A stretch of 64,000 nucleotides of DNA from an uncultured Clostridia bacterium (GTDB lineage Bacteria > Bacillota > Clostridia > Christensenellales > Borkfalkiaceae), in contig CANQWX010000006.1 of NCBI GenBank assembly GCA_947627665.1, forward strand, positions 1 through 64,000. Direction: 5' to 3'. The stretch's first letter is position 1. Each line of letters begins with the position of its first letter. The translations under genes and the position numbers were made by a program. Under the pieces are notes generated by a model. The model saw only the letters and a list, made by a program, of their open reading frames with translations, was not told the DNA's origin and did no database searches. Positions 1-7,112 of the stretch are shown here, piece after piece.

Positions 1-879
1 CTTCTCGCTCTTTTCCGCATAGGTAAAGACCTCGTAGGGATCGTCGTCGGTAAAAGTGACGAACGCATGACACTCCACTTCGGGTGCGGCAAATTTAAAG
101 AGCTTGCCGTCGAAGCGATAATATCGCTCGCCGATCAAAACGGTACCGTTGGAAAAAGTCACGGAATAGGTTTCTTCCGCCGTCACAAAATCGTACCGCA
201 CATATCCGCCCCCGTCTATTTGCCCCTCGCTTTGCGAAATGGCATGAAGCGGCGACGAGAACAGCCGATAGGCGTCTGCAATATCCGTTTGGTCTGTGGA
301 ATAGGAAATATTTTTCCAATGATCGTACGGCGCAACGCCGAGGAAGGCTTGCTCATAGCGGATCTTGACGATATCCCCCTCTTCCAGTGTTTCCATCCAC
401 GGATAGAGGTTGCTCAAAACCGTCTGTTGCGGGAAGTAGAGATCGGGAACCGCGGCGTCGAACGTCGTATCGGAAACGAAAAGTCTGTCGTACTGCATAA
501 GGCCCACCGCAGAGTCGGACAGGAAGTCGGGCAGGAATTTCACCGTGAACACGGAGCCATCCGCCACATCAAATTGGAAGAGGATCGCACCCGAGCCGAT
601 GTCCCTCTGCGGTTTGCCGAGTTTTCCGATGACCTCATTCAACCCCATCCCGACGGTGATGGCTTGGCATTGGGCGCGGGTCGGAAGGATTTCTTTATTC
701 ACCTCAAACCATGTATAGGGGTCGTTCTTGTCGATCCCCTCCGCCGTAGCGTTGACATTCACGTTGACGTGAAGGTCGTTTTCGTTTCCGTTTTTCTCTT
801 TCTCCGCGCAACCCGCAAAGGACAGTGCGAGCGAGCCGCCGAGCAAGAGCGAAAGCAATGCGGTAATTCTCTTTTTCAC
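1..879 (-). CDS. putative lipoprotein with BamE/SmpA-like segment (3' end cut by window edge)
   Basis: Starts at a GTG preceded by a strong GGAGGTGG Shine-Dalgarno and runs off the left edge, so the C-terminus is missing; 293 codons are visible. The N-terminus is a lipoprotein signal: KKR, a hydrophobic stretch, then the lipobox LSFAGC with Cys24 as the probable lipidation site, followed by a charged linker. Around residues 70-110 the pattern (VGMGLNEVIGKLGKP, then a beta-rich segment containing DGSVFTVKF) resembles the BamE/SmpA-like fold common in Firmicute surface lipoproteins. A role at the outer face of the membrane is inferred; the function is unknown. It has its own promoter and is separated from the upstream MATE gene by a terminator and a copy of the dispersed palindrome. 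Confidence 0.75.
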   Translation of the reverse strand, partial: MKKRITALLSLLLGGSLALSFAGCAEKEKNGNENDLHVNVNVNATAEGIDKNDPYTWFEVNKEILPTRAQCQAITVGMGLNEVIGKLGKPQRDIGSGAILFQFDVADGSVFTVKFLPDFLSDSAVGLMQYDRLFVSDTTFDAAVPDLYFPQQTVLSNLYPWMETLEEGDIVKIRYEQAFLGVAPYDHWKNISYSTDQTDIADAYRLFSSPLHAISQSEGQIDGGGYVRYDFVTAEETYSVTFSNGTVLIGERYYRFDGKLFKFAAPEVECHAFVTFTDDDPYEVFTYAEKSEK

Positions 880-914
880 GATCCACCTCCACGGCGGAAA
901 ATTTATCCGATTTC

Positions 915-943
915 ATTATAGCATAAAACCAGCTTCCCAGCAA
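915..943 (-). promoter_or_regulatory. sigma-A promoter of the lipoprotein gene
   Basis: On the minus strand, TTGCTG (938-943), a 17-nt spacer and a perfect TATAAT (915-920), about 36 nt ahead of the GTG start. Confidence 0.6.
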
Positions 944-1002
944 GGATTTTTCCGAGAATTGTCGACGCATTCACGCCCCTTCATATTTTTGGATTATTTA
1001 GT

Positions 1003-1023
1003 GTACTATGTCACGCATAGTAC
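1003..1023. repeat. dispersed palindrome, copy a
   Basis: Perfect 8-bp arms GTACTATG / CATAGTAC around TCACG. It is intergenic, just beyond the MATE terminator. Five more copies of this element occur in the window (see findings). Confidence 0.7.
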
Positions 1024-1035
1024 GCAAAATAAGGG

Positions 1036-1071
1036 AAAAGCCGCCCCGCGCAACTCGTTGCGCGGGGCGGC
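1036..1071 (-). terminator. intrinsic terminator of the MATE gene
   Basis: 14-bp perfect stem GCCGCCCCGCGCAA with loop CTCG, followed on the minus strand by TTTTCCCTTATTTT, 5 nt after the MATE stop codon. Its GC-rich stem is almost the same as that of the hairpin at 2722-2752. Confidence 0.85.
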
Positions 1072-1076
1072 TGATA

Positions 1077-2492
1077 TCAGGCAGCTTCCGATTCTTTTGC
1101 CTCTTCTGCGGCTGCGGAATTTGCGGAGAGGCGACGCCAAAGCCATAGCATCACGGGCGCCGTAACGAGCAGCGCGGCGGCGTCGGCAAACGGGGCTGCC
1201 CACGCCACCCCCATCACGCCGAGCGTGAGCGGGAGGACAAAGGCGAATACGATCAAAAGAACGTCCCGCAAAAAAGACAGCGGAGCGGCAAGTTTCGCAA
1301 GCCCTATTGATTGCAGGAAGATGGCGCATACCTTTTGCAGGCATCCGAACGTGATGAACATGAGATAAATTCTCAAACAGGGAATGGCGAATTCCCGATA
1401 CAGCGCGGTAAATTCCCCCTCTCCCGCCGTTCCGCCGAACATGGCGACAAACAGCTGCGGCGCCGCTTCGAAGAAGACCGTAAACACAAGGCACAGTCCG
1501 CCCGTCCAAAGCAAAACGAGCACAAGCAGCCTTTTCACGCGGTCATATTTTTTGGCGCCGTAATTATACCCCACGATCGGCTGCGCCCCCATTGCGATCC
1601 CGAATGCCACGTTCAGCACGATTTGGAAGAGTTTCATAATGACGACAAACGCCGCAAGCGCAACATCTCCCCTATACTGCGCGTTCCAAGCGTAGCCGTA
1701 CTTGACGAACAGCAAATTGTTGACGACGGTCGTCGCCACGATGCAGAGCTGGGTAAGCAGACTCGAAAGACCGAGGCGGCAAACATTTCCCAACACTTTG
1801 AAATCGGGTACAAAACTTTTGAGCGTCAGTCGGAACGTCTTGCTCCGCCAAAGATAGGCCACGCAGATGAGAAAAGAAACGAACTGCCCTAAAATCGTCG
1901 CCCATGCCGCGCCAGCGATCCCGAGGTGCAGACAGTAGATCGCTACGGGGTCCCCGATGATGTTGAGCACGGCGCCCACGATCATGGCAAACATGGCGTA
2001 CCGCGGCGCACCGTCTGCGCGGATGATCGCAGCGAGGCTGTTCTGCACGAGCGCGAGCGGGATCATAGCGTAGACGATCACGCCGTAGGCATGCGCAAGC
2101 GGGAGATTTGCCTCCGTTCCGCCGAGAAGCAACAGAAGATCGTCCCCCCAAAGATAAGCGACGAGAATGAGGAGCGCACCCGTTACAAAGGAGCCGAGCA
2201 TCGCGTTTCCCACGCTCTTGTGGATCTTTTCCGGCTCTTTCTTGCCGAGCGCGATGGAGAGAAAGGCCGCCGCTCCGTCGCCGAAAAACAGGGATAGCCC
2301 CCAACCGACAACGGTGATCGGGAAGATGACCCCCGTCGCCGCATTGGCGAGCGGCCCGACGCCGTGCCCGACAAAAATTTGGTCTACAATATTGTAGAGG
2401 CAGGAAATAATGAGGGACAGAATACAGGGAACGGCAAATTTCAGAAGCAGTTTGCCTACGCGTTCCTCGCCGAGATAGGCGCTTTCGTTCAT
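1077..2492 (-). CDS. MATE family multidrug/cation efflux protein
   Basis: A 471-residue polytopic membrane protein with the twelve-helix, two-bundle pattern of MATE antiporters. The N-terminal half carries the family signature around PCILSLIISCLYNIVDQIFVGHG and the internal repeat carries GAQPIVGYNYGA; together these are diagnostic of the NorM/DinF/MepA group. It should export cationic drugs or metabolites using an Na+ or H+ gradient; the substrate cannot be read from sequence. ATG 2492 is chosen because AAGGAG lies 7 nt upstream; the reading frame stays open further upstream only through the structured leader. The leader has its own promoter and an intrinsic terminator before the gene, so expression is probably controlled by premature termination. 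Confidence 0.92.
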   Translation of the reverse strand: MNESAYLGEERVGKLLLKFAVPCILSLIISCLYNIVDQIFVGHGVGPLANAATGVIFPITVVGWGLSLFFGDGAAAFLSIALGKKEPEKIHKSVGNAMLGSFVTGALLILVAYLWGDDLLLLLGGTEANLPLAHAYGVIVYAMIPLALVQNSLAAIIRADGAPRYAMFAMIVGAVLNIIGDPVAIYCLHLGIAGAAWATILGQFVSFLICVAYLWRSKTFRLTLKSFVPDFKVLGNVCRLGLSSLLTQLCIVATTVVNNLLFVKYGYAWNAQYRGDVALAAFVVIMKLFQIVLNVAFGIAMGAQPIVGYNYGAKKYDRVKRLLVLVLLWTGGLCLVFTVFFEAAPQLFVAMFGGTAGEGEFTALYREFAIPCLRIYLMFITFGCLQKVCAIFLQSIGLAKLAAPLSFLRDVLLIVFAFVLPLTLGVMGVAWAAPFADAAALLVTAPVMLWLWRRLSANSAAAEEAKESEAA

Positions 2493-2634
2493 AAAAATCT
2501 CCTTCCGACACAAAAAAAGGCACATCGAGAGCAATGTGCCGAAAGGACTTTGACACACGCGCTCCAAACTGTACCGTGATCAGATTTACGCGCTTCGGGG
2601 CGCAACGTGTGTCGTTTCTATGAATTTGAACTAC
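2493..2634 (-). promoter_or_regulatory. structured 5' leader with mutually exclusive helices (candidate riboswitch/attenuator)
   Basis: About 140 nt of untranslated leader lies between a consensus promoter and the MATE start. In transcript order, GACACACG (2613-2606) pairs with CGTGTGTC (2559-2552) to close a helix enclosing a GCGC-CCCGAA-GCGC hairpin. A terminator hairpin follows (2540-2519) with seven U residues. The 3' strand of the first helix can instead pair over about 7 bp with the 5' arm of the terminator (GGCACAU), giving a competing antiterminator. I do not recognise the fold as a named riboswitch class. The ligand is unknown. Confidence 0.6.
2512..2540 (-). terminator. leader attenuator terminator upstream of MATE gene
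   Basis: Arms GGCACAT / ATGTGCC with an 8-nt loop, immediately followed on the minus strand by TTTTTTT, about 20 nt before the MATE start. This placement fits transcription attenuation rather than the end of a gene. Confidence 0.8.
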
Positions 2635-2640
2635 CTGCTT

Positions 2641-2669
2641 ATTTTATCAAAAATCCGCCAAAAAGTCAA
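2641..2669 (-). promoter_or_regulatory. sigma-A promoter of the MATE leader
   Basis: TTGACT (2664-2669), 17-nt spacer, TAAAAT (2641-2646) on the minus strand; predicted start near 2634. Confidence 0.75.
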
Positions 2670-2716
2670 TCTTTTTGCCTGCGGAAAAACACGACATTTT
2701 TTGTCCCTTTTTTGCA

Positions 2717-2752
2717 GAAAAGCCGCCCCGCGCGTTTTCCGCGCGGGGCGGC
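2717..2752 (-). terminator. intrinsic terminator of the flavin reductase-like gene
   Basis: 13-bp GC stem GCCGCCCCGCGCG / CGCGCGGGGCGGC with a 5-nt loop, followed by TTTTC on the minus strand, 18 nt past the stop codon at 2770. Confidence 0.8.
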
Positions 2753-2769
2753 GAGTATGTTTCGGATTT

Positions 2770-3342
2770 TTACTTCTTCATGAGCGGGGCGCCGCTTTGC
2801 CATGCCTGCCCCACCTTTTCGCCAATGGCATAGTAGCCGCTCTGCATCTGGTCGAACACGAACGCGTTGAGCTTTTTCGGGTCCACTTTGCCCTTTTCGG
2901 TAAGCACTTTTTCGTCGGCAAGCACGTTCACGATCTCGCCGATCACGCGGTAGCCCGACTTCTCCTCCCCCATCTGCACGACCTTGCATTCGAGCGTGAG
3001 CGGAAACTCTTCGATGACGGGCGCGTCCACATTCTTGCTCCTGACGGCAGTCAGCCCCGTCCGCTCGAATTTATCCTGCATTTTATTGCCCGTGGCGATG
3101 CCGAAGAAGTCCGCCTCGGCGATGTGCGGAACATCGGCGATCGAAAGGGTGAACGCTCCCCTCTTCTTCAAATTTTCGGTCGTCTTGTGGTCCTCGCTGA
3201 TGTTGAGCGCCACCATGTTCTCGGAACAGATCCCGCCCCAGGCCATGTTCATGACGTCCACCTTCTCCCCCTCGCCGTAGGTTGCGATGAGCAGCACGGG
3301 CATGGGGAACACATAGGGCTTTACGCCCAAATTCTTTAACAT
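2770..3342 (-). CDS. flavin reductase-like / flavoredoxin family FMN-binding protein
   Basis: A 190-residue protein of the flavin reductase-like split-barrel family. The N-terminal MLKNLGVKPYVFPMPVLLIATYGEG is typical of flavoredoxins, which begin with a Pro-rich strand and a 'PxPVxLVxT' motif; the NMAWGG and ISEDHKTTENL segments match the FMN-binding core. Such proteins bind FMN and act as small redox carriers or reductases in anaerobes; a specific partner cannot be inferred. ATG 3342 has an excellent AGGAGG Shine-Dalgarno, so the longer reading frame upstream is rejected. It is monocistronic: its own promoter at 3368-3396 and a terminator on each side. Confidence 0.85.
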   Translation of the reverse strand: MLKNLGVKPYVFPMPVLLIATYGEGEKVDVMNMAWGGICSENMVALNISEDHKTTENLKKRGAFTLSIADVPHIAEADFFGIATGNKMQDKFERTGLTAVRSKNVDAPVIEEFPLTLECKVVQMGEEKSGYRVIGEIVNVLADEKVLTEKGKVDPKKLNAFVFDQMQSGYYAIGEKVGQAWQSGAPLMKK

Positions 3343-3367
3343 ATTTTCCCTCCTGAATTTTTTCTGC

Positions 3368-3396
3368 ATTGTACCACTGTTGCGGCGAAATGTCAA
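3368..3396 (-). promoter_or_regulatory. sigma-A promoter of the flavin reductase-like gene
   Basis: TTGACA (3391-3396), 17-nt spacer, TACAAT (3368-3373) on the minus strand, about 25 nt before the ATG. Confidence 0.75.
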
Positions 3397-3407
3397 GCGG
3401 CCGAACC

Positions 3408-3434
3408 AAAAAAAGCGGACGCCGAAGCGTCCGC
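3408..3434 (-). terminator. intrinsic terminator of ftsA-ftsZ
   Basis: Stem GCGGACGC / GCGTCCGC with a UUCG tetraloop on the minus strand, then seven T residues, 13 nt after the ftsZ stop. Confidence 0.9.
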
Positions 3435-3447
3435 ACTCTTTTTGAGA

Positions 3448-4923
3448 TCACTTATTCTTTTTTCCGATCAACCGCCGCACGAAGTCGGGCAGCTGGTCGT
3501 GCGCGTTACGGTCCGCCGGCTCCTCCTCGGGTTCGGGTTCGGGAGCGGCCTGTTGCTGCGGTGCGGGCTGCTGATAGCCGTTTTGCGGCGCGTTGTAGGG
3601 ATCGGGCGCATACCCGTAATTGGGCTGCGCGGGCTGCTGCGGCGCAGGTTGCCGATAATTGGGCTGCGCGGGCTGCTGCGCATAGCCGCCGTAAGGATCG
3701 AAAGCGCCTCTGGGCGGAACAGCGGGTTGCTGCGGTGCGGGTTGCTGCGGTGCGGGCTGCTGGGGCGCGGGCCGCACGGGCGGCTGCGGTTGCGCCGTCT
3801 GACGGGGATCCATCGGCCTCTGGGCGGGTTGCGGTTGCTGCGGCGCGGGCTGTTGGGGCGCGGGCCGCTGATAGGTCTGCGTACGCGTATCGGGACGGGC
3901 GCCCGCTGCGGGGAAGCCCGTTGCGATGACGGTAACTTCCACCTCGTCGCTGATGTTCTCGTCGATGCAGGCGCCGAAGATGATGTTTGCGGAATAGTCG
4001 ACGACGCTGTGGATGAGGGAAGCCGCAAGTTTCACTTCATCAAAGGTGAGGTCGTTCCCGCCGACGACGTTGAGGATGACGCCCGTCGCGCCCTCGATGG
4101 TCGTTTCGAGGAGCGGGCAGTTGACCGCAAGGCGCACCGCCTCTACGATCCTGTTCTCGCCCTTGGCAACACCCACGCCCATGTGCGCCAGACCCTTATC
4201 TTTGAGAATGGTCTTGACGTCGGCAAAGTCGAGGTTGATGAGCGCGGGAGTGACGATGAGGTCGGCAATGCCGCGGATGCCCTGCTTCAAGACTTCGTCC
4301 GCCACGCGGAGCGCTTCGCTCATGGGAGCGTTCTTGGGGACGACGTCGCCGATCTTCTCGTTGGGAATGATGATGAGGGTGTCGACATACTTTTTGAGAT
4401 TATCAAGCCCCTTCATCGTATTGTCCATTCTGCGCTTCCCCTCGAAGGAGAAAGGCTCGGTGACGACGGCGACGGTGAGGATCTTCATATCCTTTGCCAT
4501 CTTGGCGATGACGGGCGCGGCGCCCGTGCCCGTTCCGCCGCCCATGCCTGCGGTGATGAACAAAAGGTCGGTCTTTTCGATGGCTCTCACAAGCTCGTCT
4601 TTATTTTCTTCGGCGGCAGCTCTGCCGATCTCGGGATCCGCACCTGCGCCAAGACCCTTGGTGAGGTGGGCACCGATCTGGATCTTGGTCTCCGCTTTGC
4701 TGCATGCAAGGATCTGCGCGTCGGTATTTACGGCAATATATTCCGCGCTCGTGATGCCCGCGTCGATCATGCGGTTGACGGCATTGTTGCCTGCCCCGCC
4801 CACGCCGATGACCTTGATGCGGGCCTTGCCGGTATATTCCGGTTCCAGAGGAGGAGCGGGAGTGTAGCTCTTCTCTTGGGGCTGATTATCTCTTCCCACG
4901 AAGGGAATATTGTCGTTGTACAT
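3448..4923 (-). CDS. ftsZ: cell division protein FtsZ
   Basis: A 491-residue tubulin-like GTPase that forms the cytokinetic Z-ring. The GTPase core follows a 30-residue N-terminal extension: IGVGGAGNNAVNRM at 39-52, the tubulin signature GGGTGTG at 128-134, and the catalytic T7-loop NLDFADVKTI. After about residue 345 comes a long, low-complexity linker built mostly of QPAPQ/APQQPA units, with about ten near-repeats. It ends in the conserved C-terminal peptide LPDFVRRLIGKKNK, the usual docking site for FtsA and other tethers. FtsZ is normally 360-400 residues, so the linker accounts for the extra length. It sits 3 nt after ftsA and shares its promoter. Confidence 0.98.
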   Translation of the reverse strand: MYNDNIPFVGRDNQPQEKSYTPAPPLEPEYTGKARIKVIGVGGAGNNAVNRMIDAGITSAEYIAVNTDAQILACSKAETKIQIGAHLTKGLGAGADPEIGRAAAEENKDELVRAIEKTDLLFITAGMGGGTGTGAAPVIAKMAKDMKILTVAVVTEPFSFEGKRRMDNTMKGLDNLKKYVDTLIIIPNEKIGDVVPKNAPMSEALRVADEVLKQGIRGIADLIVTPALINLDFADVKTILKDKGLAHMGVGVAKGENRIVEAVRLAVNCPLLETTIEGATGVILNVVGGNDLTFDEVKLAASLIHSVVDYSANIIFGACIDENISDEVEVTVIATGFPAAGARPDTRTQTYQRPAPQQPAPQQPQPAQRPMDPRQTAQPQPPVRPAPQQPAPQQPAPQQPAVPPRGAFDPYGGYAQQPAQPNYRQPAPQQPAQPNYGYAPDPYNAPQNGYQQPAPQQQAAPEPEPEEEPADRNAHDQLPDFVRRLIGKKNK

Positions 4924-4926
4924 TGT

Positions 4927-6078
4927 TTAACCTCCGAATACGTTTAATAATCTAAAAAGCTTTCCGCTCGTGCGGTTGTCTTCATAAGCCATGTCGATGA
5001 GCGCGATCCGCGAACTCATGGACGGTTTGTTGTAATAGGGCAGATCGGGCGCCAGCTGTTCGCAGACGCAGCCGAGGCGGCGGGAAATATGCTCGAGCGC
5101 GCCGCGGATCCCATCAAGCCCTTCACCCGTGACATAGAGGGGCTTGCTGTCGAGTTCCTTCCCCGAGCATTCTTCGAGGAAGCCGCTCACCTTTTCGCAA
5201 AGGTCGTCCAGCCCTGCCTTCACCTCTTCCACAAACTCCTCCGCGGGGATCTCGTAGGTCACGCCGCGGAACACGAATTCCCTGCTCTTCGCCTCCCGCT
5301 TGAGATAGAGGTTGGAGCGGGTCAGAAGCTGCACCGCGCCCTCGTAGGGAAGGCCGAATTTCTGCATGAGCCGCACGGCGATCTGTCCCTCGCCCACCCA
5401 ATAGGTTTCCTGCGCGAGAATACCGCCGCCCAGAACAAGGCAGACGGTGGAGGAGAGATAGCCGACGTCGAGGAAGAGCGCATACTCGTCCCGCGTTTCG
5501 GGCGGAATGAGATAACATGCCGTAGCGAGCTGCGTGGGCAGGAAACGGAGTTCCGTCTTGCTGCCCGCAAACATCTTTTCGAGCGTGGAAGCGAAATATT
5601 CCGTGCAGTAGAAATAGGAGAGCACCCCCGAAAGACCCGTGGAATACAGTCCCGCGGGGTCGGCGACGCGGCGGTTGTCCGCCGTCGTGTAGATCATGCT
5701 CGTCACGCGGATGGCGCGGTAGCCCTTGAGTTCCCGCCTTCCGCTGTTGAAGAGCGCTTCCTTTTCCCTTGCGCCGATCTTGAGGCGCTTGGGGAAGCCG
5801 ATGACCTGCTCCTTCGGCACCGCCAAGGTGAATTCGCCGGGAACGCCCACATAGAGGGTACGGAAAGTCGCGCCGCAGATCTGCTCCACGGCGTCGAGCG
5901 CGCTGTGAACGGCGCGGGAAAGCTCGTCCACGTCGTAAAATTCACCGTCCTGATACCCGCCGTACGGCTCTGTCTTGCTCGCTTGAAAGACGAAGGTATT
6001 GTTCACTCCCCTCTCGCCTACAAAGATCGCGATCTGAGAAGAACGGATATCGAGGACTGCAACGCTCTTGTTTGCCAT
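4927..6078 (-). CDS. ftsA: FtsA-like divisome actin homologue
   Basis: A 383-residue member of the FtsA/Hsp70-like ATPase family that tethers FtsZ to the membrane. Support is the N-terminal phosphate-binding strand SVAVLDIRSSQIAIFVGERG, an SHS2-like region (VGVPGEFTLAVPKEQVIGFP), the second phosphate loop FLDVGYLSSTVCLVLGGG, and the adenosine-motif-like LYVTGEGLDGIRG. The C-terminal GKLFRLLNVFGG looks like the amphipathic membrane-targeting helix. It is rather divergent and shorter than the usual 400-430 residues, but its place directly upstream of ftsZ, in an operon with its own promoter, fits FtsA. Confidence 0.88.
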   Translation of the reverse strand: MANKSVAVLDIRSSQIAIFVGERGVNNTFVFQASKTEPYGGYQDGEFYDVDELSRAVHSALDAVEQICGATFRTLYVGVPGEFTLAVPKEQVIGFPKRLKIGAREKEALFNSGRRELKGYRAIRVTSMIYTTADNRRVADPAGLYSTGLSGVLSYFYCTEYFASTLEKMFAGSKTELRFLPTQLATACYLIPPETRDEYALFLDVGYLSSTVCLVLGGGILAQETYWVGEGQIAVRLMQKFGLPYEGAVQLLTRSNLYLKREAKSREFVFRGVTYEIPAEEFVEEVKAGLDDLCEKVSGFLEECSGKELDSKPLYVTGEGLDGIRGALEHISRRLGCVCEQLAPDLPYYNKPSMSSRIALIDMAYEDNRTSGKLFRLLNVFGG

Positions 6079-6107
6079 TCTTCTTTCCCCTTGTATATTC
6101 TTTCACT

Positions 6108-6136
6108 ATTATATCAAAACGCCTGCACCGTGTCAA
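6108..6136 (-). promoter_or_regulatory. sigma-A promoter of ftsA-ftsZ
   Basis: TTGACA (6131-6136), 17-nt spacer, TATAAT (6108-6113) on the minus strand, about 30 nt upstream of ftsA. It shows that ftsAZ is transcribed separately from the rest of the dcw cluster. Confidence 0.8.
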
Positions 6137-6211
6137 GAGAATAGAACCATTTTTTTGTCGTCGTTTGCTTATTTTGCGTCTTTCGGACGGCTTACCCCCC
6201 ATATAGTGCGC

Positions 6212-6244
6212 AAAAAACGCCCGCGGAGCGCGCTCCGCGGGCGT
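6212..6244 (-). terminator. intrinsic terminator of the main dcw operon
   Basis: 14-bp self-complementary stem ACGCCCGCGGAGCG / CGCTCCGCGGGCGT followed by T residues on the minus strand, 17 nt after the ftsQ stop. Confidence 0.88.
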
Positions 6245-6260
6245 CGGAAGTCCGCCTCTG

Positions 6261-7061
6261 TCAGAAGGGAAGCTTATCGCGGTGTGCGCTGACGGTAAAC
6301 CCGCCGTCCAGCGAATCGACCACGTCGAAAAATCCGTAGAGCCGCTGCGCGTCCGTGAGCGCCAGATAGCGGGCGCGCACCGCCATCGCCTTGTTCTCGG
6401 TGAGGTGGGAGGGCGCGTATACGTCGACATACAGCCCCTCCTGAAAGCGCAGGCGGAAGAAGTAATCGCCCTCGATGGCATTGCCCGTGGGGATCAAACT
6501 CAGGGAGGCGATGTTTGCGCGCACATCGCCCAAGTTTTCGGCAAACGTGCCGCAGAACACGAGCGCTTCGGCAAAATATTCCCCCGTGACGGGAGTGCCC
6601 GCCTCCCCCGCGGTGAGTCCGAAGCCCTCGAGGAGCACGTTCCCGCCGAGGCGGCGGTTGACGTTCTCCGTCTTGTCATAGAGGTACAGCCCCGCCCCGT
6701 CGAGCACGGCGTATCCCCCATCCTCGCGGCGGAAGGCGTAAGTTTCCTTGCGTTCGGTGAGAGTCAGCGTGAGGGTGCGCGGAAAATCCTTGCGCAGCCC
6801 GTCGAGCGAGAAGGCGGGATATTTTTTGACAAGTTCCTCCACTTCCCCGAGGTCGAGAAAGGTGGTGCTGGAACCCACGAAGCGCTCTTCAAGCTCGCTT
6901 TGCAGCGCATAGCCGTCCTGCATCCCCTCTTCGGAGAGCACGGAAAAATCCACCCGCACGTCCGTGACCGTAAACACGGCGTTGAGGGCGGCGGCGACCA
7001 CCGCGATCAGCAACACAAGCCCGATCGCCGTCGTCAGCAAAATCTTTCCTTTTCTTTTCAT
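6261..7061 (-). CDS. ftsQ: cell division protein FtsQ/DivIB
   Basis: A 266-residue bitopic membrane protein. It has a short basic cytoplasmic end, one transmembrane helix at about residues 8-28 (ILLTTAIGLVLLIAVVAAALNAV), then a POTRA-like extracytoplasmic region (VTDVRVDFSVLSEEG onward) and a beta-domain with the FPRTLTLTLTERKETYAF segment typical of FtsQ/DivIB. It stabilises the FtsL-FtsB subcomplex and links it to FtsW-FtsI. It is the last gene of the mraZ-led operon, 51 nt after murA, in the position usual for ftsQ just before ftsA. Family divergence is high, so the call rests on architecture plus context. Confidence 0.88.
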   Translation of the reverse strand: MKRKGKILLTTAIGLVLLIAVVAAALNAVFTVTDVRVDFSVLSEEGMQDGYALQSELEERFVGSSTTFLDLGEVEELVKKYPAFSLDGLRKDFPRTLTLTLTERKETYAFRREDGGYAVLDGAGLYLYDKTENVNRRLGGNVLLEGFGLTAGEAGTPVTGEYFAEALVFCGTFAENLGDVRANIASLSLIPTGNAIEGDYFFRLRFQEGLYVDVYAPSHLTENKAMAVRARYLALTDAQRLYGFFDVVDSLDGGFTVSAHRDKLPF

Positions 7062-7112
7062 CGGATGTATCCTCTCTCCGGAAGCGATTCCGTATTTTGT
7101 CGCGGCGGCACG

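Noticed and set aside
2493-2567. N-terminal extension of the MATE protein from TTG 2567
   Set aside because: It would translate the leader terminator; ATG 2492 has a proper Shine-Dalgarno and the family start.
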